This document shows positions 9,297 to 19,995 of a stretch of DNA of 25,574 nucleotides, one piece after another; positions within the stretch are counted from its first letter, which is position 1; each line of letters begins with the position of its first letter. Both the position numbers and the translations under genes were made by a program. The DNA comes from Acanthaster planci. Lineage: Eukaryota > Echinodermata > Asteroidea > Valvatida > Acanthasteridae. The stretch is taken from positions 1 through 25,574 of the forward strand of contig NW_019091515.1 in assembly GCF_001949145.1 (NCBI RefSeq), in the 5' to 3' direction. Below the pieces are notes generated by a model. That model ran no database searches. It saw only the letters and a list, made by a program, of their open reading frames with translations, and was not told the origin of the DNA.

Positions 9297-12200
9297 CTAG
9301 TTTTCCAAAATAAAGTCAACTTTGTCGGTCTTCGTGCTAAAAAAATCACTGCGAAGCAATCGCATGAGCATCATGCAATTCATCACCAGCGCAGAGAAAG
9401 TTAGCAACGGAAGAAGCGTCTGCAGCGCGACCGACGCATGGCCGCGGCCGCCAATGAAGAATGACATAAAGAAGACGTAGGCCACGGGCACCAGACGAAA
9501 GAACAGGCCGGTCGCCAGATTGAAGGCTCTGTGCACGCGGTAGATGGGGGAGCTCTTGGAAAAACCATAGATCAGCAAGAGCTGACGGGAGTGCAGGAAC
9601 ACGGCATTGACTTCCGTCAGCAAAGCGATCATGCCCGAACCGAATTCCACCCGATCCCTGCTGAGCATGTAGAAAACCAGTCCTACCTGGATTGTAAAAC
9701 AACATAATAATACATGTATAGAATAGCGCCAATCAATAAAACAAAGTGAGCACGAACGTTTTGTGATAGCACACACGTCACACCTCCGGGGATTAAGCCT
9801 TGAAACAAGCCAGGGTTATTTTCTCAAAGCTAACTAAATCTTTTGAAATGTTGCGACCAAATGAAACTGTTACAAACGTATAGGCCTCACGCCAACATTA
9901 AATTGGAGTAGTGGGACTCATGAATTTATGAAACTGAAGCCTGAAGTTTATGCTGGAATCTTACTTTATAAAGGCACAAGAAAGAAGAGCTCACTCTCAG
10001 CAAGAGCGAGTCCTTTATAGATCCACTCAAAAAGAGTGAAAATCATTCTAAAAGAGAAGCCATGAAAGGACAGCTCCTTGGGGAAGTGGAGAGTTCACTT
10101 TTTTGGAATGGTTTTATGGAAACCTTGAAACCATTTTCCAGCTTGTTTTTTGACCATTTCATTTTTCGGGAAAAGTTTCTTTATACCATTATGTGGTTAT
10201 GCTCTGTGATTATATACTGTCGTGAATGTGTTGAATTCCATTGTTGAATCATTTGTGGATTCATTGCACAGAGTGCAAAAGCGGCAATATAACTGCAAGG
10301 CTCCGTCATTCTGAGTGCTCTTTCTAAGATCATTGCACGTTGTTAAAGGGGCCCGTTTGTTTCATACGGATCTGGATCTCGATCAGTCGTCCTGACGCTG
10401 GTTCGCACCATCCACTATGCGGGTATTGGTGTCCGTAAACCAACGACGGATCGCTGATCGTGAGGCAGATCTGTGTGAATTAAACACGGCCCTCGATTAT
10501 ACAACCCCCAAAGGGGCGCGTTTTGAGCGCTACGGCCATCTACTTACAATAACATGGTGAAGCAGGACTGTCCACTGCTTGAACAAACCTGTGTGCATTA
10601 TGATGTCCCATGTATCGTAGATGACATAACCTATGTACAGAACAGGCGCAAAAGTATACATAAGTTTGTCGATTACACTGCTTCCGGTAATCTTCCCAGG
10701 GGCGGATCCAGGTTTTTTTTGGGGGGGTGTCATACAACGGGATTGCTACAAAGTTGTCGCCGATGCATGGTAAATGCATTTAATCTCTTGTTTGTTTCCT
10801 TAACCAGATACGAGAAAACTAAGACCCCTACATGGTTTGCGCTTTCAGCGGTGTTGGCATTGAGAGTGGGGGAGGGATGATCCCCGCCCCCAATCTCGGA
10901 TCTGCGCCTGCTTCAATTCAAGATGTTTTGCTTTATTACAAATAGTAAAATTCTGGTGCTCAGCTTTCCAGAAGAGATACATTCAGCAAACAAAGTACAC
11001 AGAGAGCGAATAATCAGCAGCTTTTAAGTGCACATTACAAATTCCTAGATGTTTTTAAAAAGTTTAAATTTTAATGAGGCATACAACTGGAATGGTTCCA
11101 TACGCCTAATGGAAAAAGTGCTCATCAAAGTTTATATCAAACATTCTGTTTTCCGGCGCGTTTCTGACACGTTTTACCGTACAGTTTTCACAGTCAATCC
11201 GCAGGGTCTTTTTGAAAGAAACAAAACAAAAAAACAAAAAAACTCCTTCACTTTGTGATCAGGGCTAGAATAATTTAATGACAACAGCCTGTCACCGCAC
11301 GACTCAAACTGGAAGTTGACCGCGAACATACGAAAGCCAGTAAAAAGTATCCCTCGCCACAGTAGATGTCTGATGGTTGAAACCGGAATTTCGCCAAAAC
11401 CAAGTGCGTACTGACTGTACATGTAACACGTTTAATGAGTCCAAATTCTCCTCGAAGATAGGACAAACGAGTTTACACCAGCCTGAAAGAAAACATCCAG
11501 TTACCAAAACTGCAAAAATGTTTCGTGTGAAGGACGTTCCCGTGTTTGTCGACAGTTATACGGTGAATGTACTCAGTGGCACTTGTCCATTTGCTTCAGC
11601 AATCACATTCTATTGACAAATCCTGCCGCAAACAACACACTCGTCACACAATCTCTATGCAAAGTGAACTACTGATCCCAATACATATACACTGAAGAGT
11701 GACCTCTACGGTAACTGCCTCGACTTGCGTAGGTTTAGTCTCAGTGCAAGACGCTATTGTCTGCGAAAGGTCATAACCCATCACTGACAGACAGAGCTAT
11801 TACGTCACACTATCTCATGCGAACCATGCGTCAACAAGTTCTTCGTGTCTGATCGTGCCGTCTTTCAAGGACGGGTTACAATCCAACCCCGTCTTGCGCG
11901 GAGACTAGCATGCGGGTATACAGCTTATTCCGAGTCTAATATAATATTGCACTGAAGTTATTGTGTTGCGCACCTACTGAAGCATCTGACCTTGACAAGA
12001 AAGCTGATCGAGTCACGCCTATTGAAAGACACACACATAACTCACCAGTCATCACAGCCAGGCTAGCCTCCGCCAACTCGCTGTAGTGTGAATGAGGGGA
12101 ATGCCAGGCATCTGGATAGCTGAACAAACTGAAAGGAGGTCACGCATACATAATGTTAAGTTTAGAGGAAGATTTCAGTGCAAAGATTATTATAATCAAT

Positions 12201-12702
12201 TCACTACAGATGTTAGATTTCAAAGAAACCTGCAGACGTACAGATAGACGGCCACCATATGGCGATAAGCAAGCCAACTAGCGAGGACTACAGACTTACA
12301 AAACAGTGGGCGTCCTTGTCCTTTGATTGGCCAAAATATTTTCACCCACGGAGGTTCAGCCATAGAGCATCTACTCTCCGTAATCTCACTGCCCGATGAT
12401 ATTTCACAGAACCCCTTGTAAAGTGTCAAACTGGACGGTTTTTGAAGTTCGAACCACAGAAGAGGAATATACTCTATATGTTTAATGCCTACACCAGACC
12501 AAGTTTGGACGTACCAGTGCAGCGTAAGGACAGACACGACGGCTGCATTGAGGCACGACGTAGCCGCGTTCCTCCACCGGTGGCGATCGGTGCTGGCGTA
12601 TTTCCCCGGCGGTTGCGGCACCAATCCCTGGTCCAGCGCCGAGTTAAAACCCTTGTATCCGACGGCAGCGGCCGCAGCCACGGTGACGAACAGGCCGGAC
12701 AT
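9297..12702 (-). CDS. TLC domain-containing protein, TLCD1/TLCD2-like (gene B), four coding exons
   Basis: The exons on the minus strand are 12702-12515, 12128-12046, 10630-10548 and 9686-9297 (188, 83, 83 and 390 nt), giving 247 aa with GT...AG junctions in the same phases as gene A. The start is the first ATG in frame (12702); the frame is open upstream but offers no other ATG. Exon 1 has an Ala/Val-rich hydrophobic segment, then GYKGFNSALD and GKYASTDRHRWRN. Exon 2 ends LAVMTG. Exon 3 reads GYVIYDTWDIIM and ends in LLHHVI with the TLC His-His pair at about 115-116. Exon 4 has LLTEVNAVFLHSRQ, YRVHRAFN, RLVP and LLRSDF and ends KVDFILEN. Codon 63, split by intron 1, is Cys in A, B and C. The close match with A points to a fairly recent tandem duplication. 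The function (membrane phospholipid acyl composition) is inferred from the family. Confidence 0.87.
9985..10110. mobile_element. diverged partial copy of the AGAGTG fold-back MITE, in gene B intron 3
   Basis: The stretch beginning GCTCACTCTCAGCAAGAGCG and continuing AGTCCTTTATAGATCCACTC with AAAAAGAGTGAA aligns box by box with the left arm of the element at 4022-4261. A weaker inverted counterpart (GTTCACTTTTTTGGAATGGTTTT) follows near 10095-10120. The boundaries are uncertain. Confidence 0.45.
10697..10910. mobile_element. hAT-like non-autonomous element (CAGGGGCGGATCCAGG ends), in gene B intron 2
   Basis: The left end is CAGGGGCGGATCCAGG followed by T and G runs. The right end in reverse complement is CAGGCGCAGATCCGAG followed by ATTGGGGGCGGGG. 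The paired ends, start CAG and length of ~214 bp fit a hAT-type MITE. The 8-bp flanks (AATCTTCC and CTTCAATT) do not match, so a target duplication is not supported. It lies 66 bp upstream of exon 3 of gene B in transcript order. Confidence 0.5.
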
Positions 12703-12862
12703 GTCCGCGGCAGGGGAATGGCGAGCCTCGTGGCAACAAGGACAACCTTCGGGATGTAAAGTCACTAGGCAAAGTAGACAGCGCTAGCGCGGAACAGGTG
12801 AACGGGGAGGGCGCACTGACTGCTACATAGAATATGACTTTCTCGAGCTCCTAATCTAAAAT

Positions 12863-13018
12863 CAAGGGCGGATCCAGAACAGTTTTAGGGGGGTGCTGTT
12901 GCATGATTTTTCAGTGTAACCCTTAAGGGCTAAGGGTAAGGCTACATTTGCTCCTTGTAAACATTTTGGGGATTTTTCTTTTGGGGGGGGGGGTTCCATG
13001 CCTCCTGGATCAGCCTTG
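12863..13018. mobile_element. second GGCGGATCCAG-ended element, upstream of gene B
   Basis: The left end is CAAGGGCGGATCCAGAAC and the right end in reverse complement is CAAGGCTGATCCAGGAGG, both followed inward by a G run or its complement. This resembles the ends of the element at 10697-10910, so the two may be one family. There is no clear target-site duplication. It lies 160 bp upstream of the gene B start codon, close enough to touch its promoter. Confidence 0.5.
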
Positions 13019-13166
13019 ATGGAACTCAGCGGCCGTTTTGTGCACGTTTATTTAACTGTCTGATATTCCATTAGACTGCCCCCTTAAAATGAATGCCAAA
13101 ATCATATAATTAAACCAGTGGTATAATTAAATAACTATACCAGTTTCAGAATGAAAAGACCACCGT

Positions 13167-13219
13167 AGTTGTGGGGACATACATTCGATATGATACGATA
13201 AGAAAATGTCCCCACAACT
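13167..13219. repeat. perfect 14-bp inverted repeat (hairpin)
   Basis: AGTTGTGGGGACAT at 13167-13180 is repeated exactly as its reverse complement at 13206-13219 with 25 bases between. It lies between gene B and copy D. It may be the core of another small palindromic element; no boundaries are visible. Confidence 0.6.
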
Positions 13220-13761
13220 CATTCCAAATTTGCGTACCAGAAATTCAGCGTGTCCTCACTCCCAGACATGCACTTACTGCAATAAATAACTGTAAGTACA
13301 CAAGTTGGTGCACGACACGCATACGTAACGTTCAGGCAACGTTCATGAATATAGCTGATTGATACTTCATTCACTCACTCCGAAGGTCTATATCTGAAGG
13401 TATTTAACCAATAACCTTCCCATCAGCATCCGGACAGGATGCCTATCATGATTCAAAGGATAATTTCTTGACATAAAGGCAACCTTGAAACTTGTCGGTC
13501 CTGCAGCAGCGGAAGCGTAGAGAGCGGGAGTTCTGACAACCAAAGCACCCGTACTGAGTGACGTTTTACTCCACAATGAAATGAACATGACGACCAAATT
13601 ATAATAGTCAATTAATGATACATCTAGCCGCTTTTAAATGTTCAAAAGAAGTCAATAATCATTTATGACAACCTAAACATCCCATTCGACTCAAAGTCCC
13701 TTATTTTCAGGGAAGTAGGGAAACTTTGAAATATGCTGATCGCACTACAGATTGTACGCAC

Positions 13762-13949
13762 CAATAGAGAACTAAGCCGACATGACGACGGCATTGAAAC
13801 GCGACGTGGTTGCGTTCCTCCACCAGTGGCGATCCGTGCTGGCGTACTTCCCCGGTAGGAGCGGCACGAAGCCCAGGTCCAGCGTCGAGTTGAAACCCTG
13901 GTAGCCGGCAGCAGAGACAACGGCCAAGGGAATGAAAAAGACTGGACAT
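13762..13949 (-). pseudogene. orphan TLCD1/2-like first exon with two opposite frameshifts (copy D)
   Basis: This is homologous to exon 1 of genes A and B: AVVSAAGYQGFNSTLDLGF and GKYASTDRHWWRN are clear. The ATG (13949) and the donor (TATTG then GTGCGT) sit exactly 188 nt apart, as in the intact genes. The conserved frame is not the ATG frame, though. There is one extra base near a run of five T (about codon 5) and one base missing near codon 57 (TCGGCTTA), so the two shifts cancel. In the conserved frame a stop follows FNAVVMSA. In the ATG frame the whole exon is open and ends LVLYW, like the intact genes. No convincing exon 2-4 follows before gene B begins. It is most likely a decayed duplicate. 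An alternative first exon of gene B, or two assembly errors, remain possible. Confidence 0.7.
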
Positions 13950-14701
13950 ATCTGCACCTCAGAAATGAACGTAGAAAGGCTTATGATTTTTACATTACTG
14001 TCTTTTGTAAGAGGATTGTAAAAATGTGTATTATACTGCCAAAAGTACCAGACACGTGAGAAATGGCGCCCTCCTGTTCATTATTTTTATTGCCTTGAGA
14101 GGTTGATATCTCAGTTCGGCAGAAAGTTAGATAAAGGTCGTTTATTGTCTTGAGGAAAAGAAAAAGCCAACACCCAAGTGGAATCAGATCTTCGCTGAAA
14201 TTCCATGCAACATGTTATTTTACACAAAATGGCGAAATGTGTGTCTGTATTTTGCGCAGTTTACCATTAGATTTCTGTATGAGGCCTACTGATTTCCACT
14301 TTTGCACGACATTGATTATGGAAAGGATAGCTATAAATAACTCTAAGTAGACACAGAGTACCTGCACATGCAACACACTGTCGTCAATGTCAACAAAAAT
14401 CAAAACGCTCGTAAAAATTGCTTCACTTTGCTAGTCTTTGGAAGAGACTAATCTCGCCTTGTGGAAGCTTCTTCTGCCGAACTTCACTTCCCTAAAAAGA
14501 AAGCCCCCAAAGCCACTATTATAGCCTTTATTCAAGTCTGCAGTTCCAGGGTTTTATGTAAAAAACAATTGCGTCCAGGCCCCCCCCCCAGCGTCATTCA
14601 TGCATGGCCAACGTCCATATGCCTGGTTCTCATCTCAGTACATAAATTTATTACTACCGAAACACTCTTATCAAACCGTTGTTCGGTGTTTAACCAGCAC
14701 C
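13950..14701. promoter_or_regulatory. divergent spacer between copy D/gene B and gene C
   Basis: About 750 bases separate the starts of copy D (-) and gene C (+), and about 2.0 kb separate the starts of genes B and C. The promoter and 5' untranslated region of gene C must lie here or further left. I see no convincing TATA box or initiator. A run of nine C occurs at 14581-14589. The short open frames here show no domain. Confidence 0.35.
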
Positions 14702-17700
14702 ATGATTCCTCACTTCCTTCGCATTGCTGCCTGCTCTGCCCTGGGATTCCAGCTCTTCAACTCCTCCCTGGACTGGGGCTGCCTACCGCGGCCGCAGGGT
14801 AAGTACGCCGGCAGGGAACGGCACCGGTGGAGGAACGCTGTCACGTCGTTGGTCCACGCCACCATGGCTTCGGCATTTGCCGTGTATTGGTGAGTCGAGT
14901 CGCCCGATGGACAACTACTCTGTATTGCGTCTCTTTCTTTGTTTTATCGTATGGGAACAATGATGGCTAACAATTCCATGTGTGTTTTGTTTTGGTTTGA
15001 ATCGGAGGACGTTTATTTTGAGAGAAAGTGGAATGATTAAAAACGCAAAAATGCACACAGTTGTTGTGAACAAGCAAGACAATAGATTTTCGTCTGCAAA
15101 TACAGAACTCACGTATGTTTCACCCCAATTCTACGTGTGGAAATTAACGACTTCGACCGTGCGCGGCGGTTACTTGACCGGACCCTCATGAACCATAAGG
15201 AAATGTCCTTAGCAACTTACCAATCCTCTGTTGAACTTTCTCGTTTTGAAGACTTCGTTTGCACAAAGTTAACAAACGATCACATTGAAACTCTTTGTAT
15301 GTGCTCTACAAGGCAAAAGCCGAGTAAAACACTACAGAGTCGTGAAAAGAAATGCTACTTAAATATGAAATTTAGCCTCAAAGTGGTTGCTACGATGAAC
15401 TGATCTGGGTCACTGGGTCTTTTTTCCACTAAATTTCTCAGTTTTAGAAGTTTTCCCAGTACAGTGAGACACTGCGTTCGACAAGCCATAATGGCAACTA
15501 CACAAAACAATCAGTTCTGTTTAGCTAGATTTTTTTGTTCGACTTTCGTGGGTTATATTTGATACTTGTGCGCAGCGCGATATGTGTTTTACATGCACAA
15601 AACCGATCCAGCCACCTGGCCACGTATACCGCGTACCGTGCACGGCACACTGCGGCCTGTTACACGCGTACCGCGGCGTACATGTGCATATACAGGTACA
15701 TGGGAATTTTCGACAGAGCCGATGTACATGTTCATGTGGTTCATGTAAAACTGGGGATATATACCGTGAATTTCAATATTTTCCTGACAATTTTATAATG
15801 ACAGATAGACCTCGGTTATAATAATAAATGTTATGTTAACTTACTGTACTTTTGTGTTCGTCTTTCGTTCCTGAGTCAATGAATTCCTACGCTCGTAAGG
15901 CCGTACTGAGTCAGGTCGATATGCAAACGTGTCCGGTCGGGAAAGGAAAAAAATCTAGCGCAAAACCATCAGCAAATCTAAAACCTTCACACCTTTCTCC
16001 ACCACAGCCCACTTTGGAAAACTTCAGGAAAACTGCGAATTCTTTGTTTCAAGCCTTCAAAAATCGCATCAAAACGTGAACAAACTACGGCTTACGAAAA
16101 GAGGTTTTCACAAAAATTACTAGTTTGGACCACTTTGATACTATTTCTCCATTTTATTTTCACAAAGCACGTTAGAAAAAGGCCTCATCTTACCATGAAA
16201 ATATTTTGGGCAGGAATTTTTATTTCCAAAAAGTGAAAATAAGACGTAAATTTCATGAAATGAAGCAGCTGTTGCCTGGCACAAGTTCCCACGGCCCTCA
16301 TTACGCACGCAAATGACCCCCAAAACGAGACATGCGCAGTTAATAATTTCCCTCTGAAACGTACGGGAACTGTTGGTCATTAACACGTCAACTGATGTAA
16401 AAGCTAAATACCACAGTGCCATCGTCGGCATGACATTTTACCGCCGATGATTGTCTTTAGTTATACCAAATTTTAGCTAGATCAGATTTTATAATATTCT
16501 GGATGATGCCTATTTGCAAAGCCCTGTCAAGCCTGCCAAACGATTGTACAATTGAATGGTCATCGCGATTAGAGATCTGTCCACCTATGTCGTGTTTCAT
16601 TCCGCTAGAAATTTAGAGAGAACGCAGTGAGTGGGCAAGTGTGTCAATGTTCCAAGCACTCATAATTGTAGGGTGGTGGCGCTCTTCTGCCAGGGCCCAA
16701 GTATACACAGTAAGCTAGGTAAACACTCTACCTCAATTTGGGGGCTTACAAAAAATTCAGGTGGCTTGGAAAATTTTGAGGGTCTCTGAATATATCACAG
16801 AGTGATACAAAACAACCATCCACATCAAAGACCACGCAGGTGCAAGAAATGTTTTTGAGGCGACGATGGTTTTGTGTTTTGAGTTTTGGCGTCACTCTTG
16901 CCTTTTCGATTTTTGGGGAGCTCCAAACTGGCTTAATTTAAAGCTTGGTGAAGTCGATCATCGATAAGACACGCGAGGGTGCAGCACGTATGTTCCAGCG
17001 CTGTGAAATCGGTACTCTATTATGTCCAGGGTGAGAGTTGGGACGTTGAAACACCGGTGTGCACGCAGAAACCACGCGGTCCAGCCTTCGCGTTAGGCCT
17101 CCCCACTCCAAGCATGCGTCCATATCAGAATCAGCCACGTTGTCGACACATGAATTAAAATTTATCCATGATTGGCTTTCAGTTTTTGCATGAGCTTATT
17201 AAGGTCATTTTCCTGCAATATTAAACTTTCAAGATGTATTTTTTGCGTTGGGGAGATGTTAATTATTTAATTANNNNNNNNNNNNNNNNNNNNNNNNNNN
17301 NNNNNNNNNNNNNNNNNNNNNNNNNNNNNNNNNNNNNNNNNNNNNNNNNNNNNNNNNNNNNNNNNNNNNNNNNNNNNNNNTATATAATATTAAACTTATT
17401 CACGTTTTCCTTTTTTGTTTGAACTCTCGCTGTTCAGTAACCTAGAAGTTTTTCCATACCCTTGCATTTCGATTCAGTTTTCAATTCAAGCAGAAAATGA
17501 ATATGTATTGAATAGCAGACGGTGCTTATTGGTTATGCATAATGCATATCATTTTTAATGGAACCATCAACATGATGGCAGAGCAGCCGTATGGAATTGC
17601 TGCTCAAACGCAGAAAATGTCATGGGCTGCACCGCTCCCTATTTTAGGGTATGCAGGATCCCCAGTGTTCGGCTGCTGGCAGCAGTCATTATTGTGTATT

Positions 17701-19995
17701 ACAGACCCACAATCCCTTCTAATGGCATTTAAATTGATCAGTAATTGGCATCCAGCCCCTGCAAATATAAAAACCCGCAGAAAAAGGTCACAATAAGATC
17801 GGAGTAATTCCGGGGGGGGCCTCAACGGCAAAGCCACAGTCGAAAACAGTAATTCAGAAGCCGTCATCTTTGACAACCATCCACAGCCACGGTGGCATTA
17901 CTTCTGTGTGGTCATGTTCATAAACTTTTACAAATCCTCAAGAAAAAGTCCTGTGTGCTGAGGAAATCCTACGATATTTTGCACATAAATGTGGGGAGAG
18001 GAAAGTGTAGAAACTTGCACGTGTCGCGTGATTGGTGTGTTGGTTTGGGTAGCCAGAGGGATATTCAAGAAAAACTCCCAATGTGATTTGTAATTTCGCC
18101 ATTTTTCGGTACAGTTTGTCCAGCACTCCAGACCTGTGGCGTTATCCTGAAACCTTCTACTCCTCATCAGCGGACGTTTGCTTGGCTATTGTTTCTGGTA
18201 AGAGTTAGTTAAATCTTTCACCTTGCATCTCCTTGAACTTTCGTACCCAAGTTGTGCTGAGTGCAAAATAACAGCATACGCCTTGCTAAAAAATTCAAAC
18301 CGTATCGTTTAAACAAACGCAGCACGGACTAGAATCAACAAATTATTAAAATAAAAACAAAAACAAAAAACCATGGGCTTAAGACAGTAACTGGTATTTA
18401 TCATGTATGTATTTTGAAATTGGGTATGCTAGACTGTTGGAAAACACCACGACCCATCACGGAATCAAACGCATCGCAGCATTGACATTCAAACTCAGCG
18501 CAGAAAATGTACAACGGGCAATCGAGTGGAACGTTTAGCAAAATTAATAATGGTCAACGTTGATAGAACTGAACAAGTGTACGCCTTTGAAATGAAAAAA
18601 AAATCAACGACCATACTTTGCATACATGGACGCCTATTAATTATTGCAGGAAGGTGGAAACAGATGTTTCTAAATAACGCTGGTATAGAGAATATTTCGG
18701 CATCTTTTTCGAAGCGATGTTATTAACCACTGTTGTAGGCAATTCCCCTGAACGATATTAGTTTTTCGTCCGGTACAGCCATCACTGACTTCAAAGAAGG
18801 TGGAGTGTATGTTCCTTCCCCAATTTCAGAAGTGTCATTTTCATTTTTTTTTAAAAGAAATCTCCAGGTTGTCAAGGTTCAGTTGCAGCTTTTGTGACCT
18901 TTGAGGAAAAGAAAGAAATCTCTAGCCGGTTTCATTCAGTGCCAGAAGGAATTAAATAAATCAAAAGTGATTTTTTAGAACGGTTTCAAAGTGCGACTCA
19001 TTTTAAGCGCAAGTAATTTCGCAATTTTGAACTTTTTTCTACACTATACAGACGTTTTTCCACATCTGGTAAGAATTCACTACAGGAACTTCAAATTTAC
19101 AAACAGTTGTTTATCATTTTCTTAGTTTTAATACTGTTTTAATTATTTCTTAAAATTTCTTTGTTTTTCCCCCACTTTTATATACATATGTATAAAGTGT
19201 GGAGTCTGCTCCAGGAAGGCTTTATTTTAACAAACTACTTTTTATTCCTCTTTCTATACTTTTCCCACAAAATTTCACAGGGTACACAATTTACGATGCC
19301 TACGATATGATAACCAACAACCACTTTTTCAAAGTCTGGTCTGTTGTTATACATCACGTGTGTGTAAGTAACACTATCTGCAATGTGTTTTTAATTGCAA
19401 AGCCTGGGGTGTTAACTGAACTGTGCGTGTAACAAATATTGTCAAATATATAATCTTAAAGATACCTTGTATTTCCTCTATTTTTCTGTATTTCTAGTTT
19501 TAAAAAAATCAAATGATCGGTGTTAATTTAACGCCTTGGGCGTTAAATTAACACCACAGATTTTGCAGTGTATATTCTGTCCTTTTAAAATAAACAAGTG
19601 GTTCTTTGTTTCTGTTCTAGATGAGTTGTGTGTTCATGATTATGAATAAGGAACGAGGCGCATTGGGTGCAGGCATGATTTCACTACTGTCCGAATTCAA
19701 CGCCATCTTCCTCCACTCCCGTCTTCTCCTGCTAATGCATGGTTTCCCGAAAGACTCCTTGGTCTACGGTATCCACAAGGTCTTCAATCTGGTAACTTTT
19801 GTGGTCCTGCGGCTGGTTCCTATCGGGTACGTGTCGTACATAGCATGGACCAGCAGTCACTTGCCCGCCTCCTTGGTCGTAGGCTTCCCACTTATGGTCA
19901 CGATTATTTTCGTCCTCAACTGGTTTTTGTTGTGGCGGTTGCTTTACAGCGATTTCTTAACAAAAGGTGATCAGCACGCTATAATGGATAACTGA
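14702..19995 (+). CDS. TLC domain-containing protein, TLCD1/TLCD2-like (gene C), four coding exons
   Basis: The exons on the plus strand are 14702-14889, 18115-18197, 19281-19363 and 19621-19995 (188, 83, 83 and 375 nt), giving 242 aa. Intron phases are the same as in A and B, with donors GTGAGT, GTAAGA and GTAAGT. Exon 1 begins MIPHFLRIAACSALGFQLFN and has GKYAGRERHRWRN. Exon 3 reads GYTIYDAYDMITNN and ends IHHVC with the TLC His-His pair. Exon 4 has LLSEFNAIFLHSR, YGIHKVFN, RLVP and LLYSDF and ends AIMDN. It is clearly more diverged than A from B: DTWD has become DAYD and the C-terminal KVDF box is lost. Intron 1 (3225 bp) contains the only assembly gap. A possible poly(A) signal ATTAAA lies at 20020-20025. 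It is transcribed away from B and D. The function is inferred from TLCD1/2. Confidence 0.85.
17274..17380. other. assembly gap (107 N)
   Basis: A run of N inside intron 1 of gene C, flanked by AT-rich sequence (TTAATTATTTAATTA and TATATAATATTAAAC). The true length is unknown. The coding model of gene C does not depend on it unless an extra exon lies within. Confidence 0.99.
19519..19555. repeat. perfect 17-bp hairpin in gene C intron 3
   Basis: GGTGTTAATTTAACGCC (19519-19535) and its exact reverse complement (19539-19555) are separated by only three bases. The following CACAGATTTTGCAGTGTA resembles the TGCAGTGTA terminus of some DNA-transposon ends, so this may be a solo end of a palindromic element. 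It sits 65 bases before the exon 4 acceptor, in an intron of only 257 bp. Confidence 0.75.

Noticed and set aside
8913-9349. Overlapping frames on both strands downstream of gene B
   Set aside because: They conflict with each other, show no homology and fall in the likely 3' untranslated region of gene B.
13440-13560. Possible exon 2 remnant of copy D on the minus strand (RTPALYASAAAG-like residues)
   Set aside because: There is a faint resemblance to the YYAS.AEAS part of gene A exon 2, but there is no 83-nt spacing between an acceptor and a donor and the match does not continue on either side.
16938-17138. 66-aa minus-strand frame in gene C intron 1
   Set aside because: No domain recognised and no splice or start context; an unknown repeat fragment cannot be excluded.
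17542-17796. 84-aa plus-strand open frame in gene C intron 1
   Set aside because: No recognisable motif and it lies inside an intron next to an assembly gap; probably chance.
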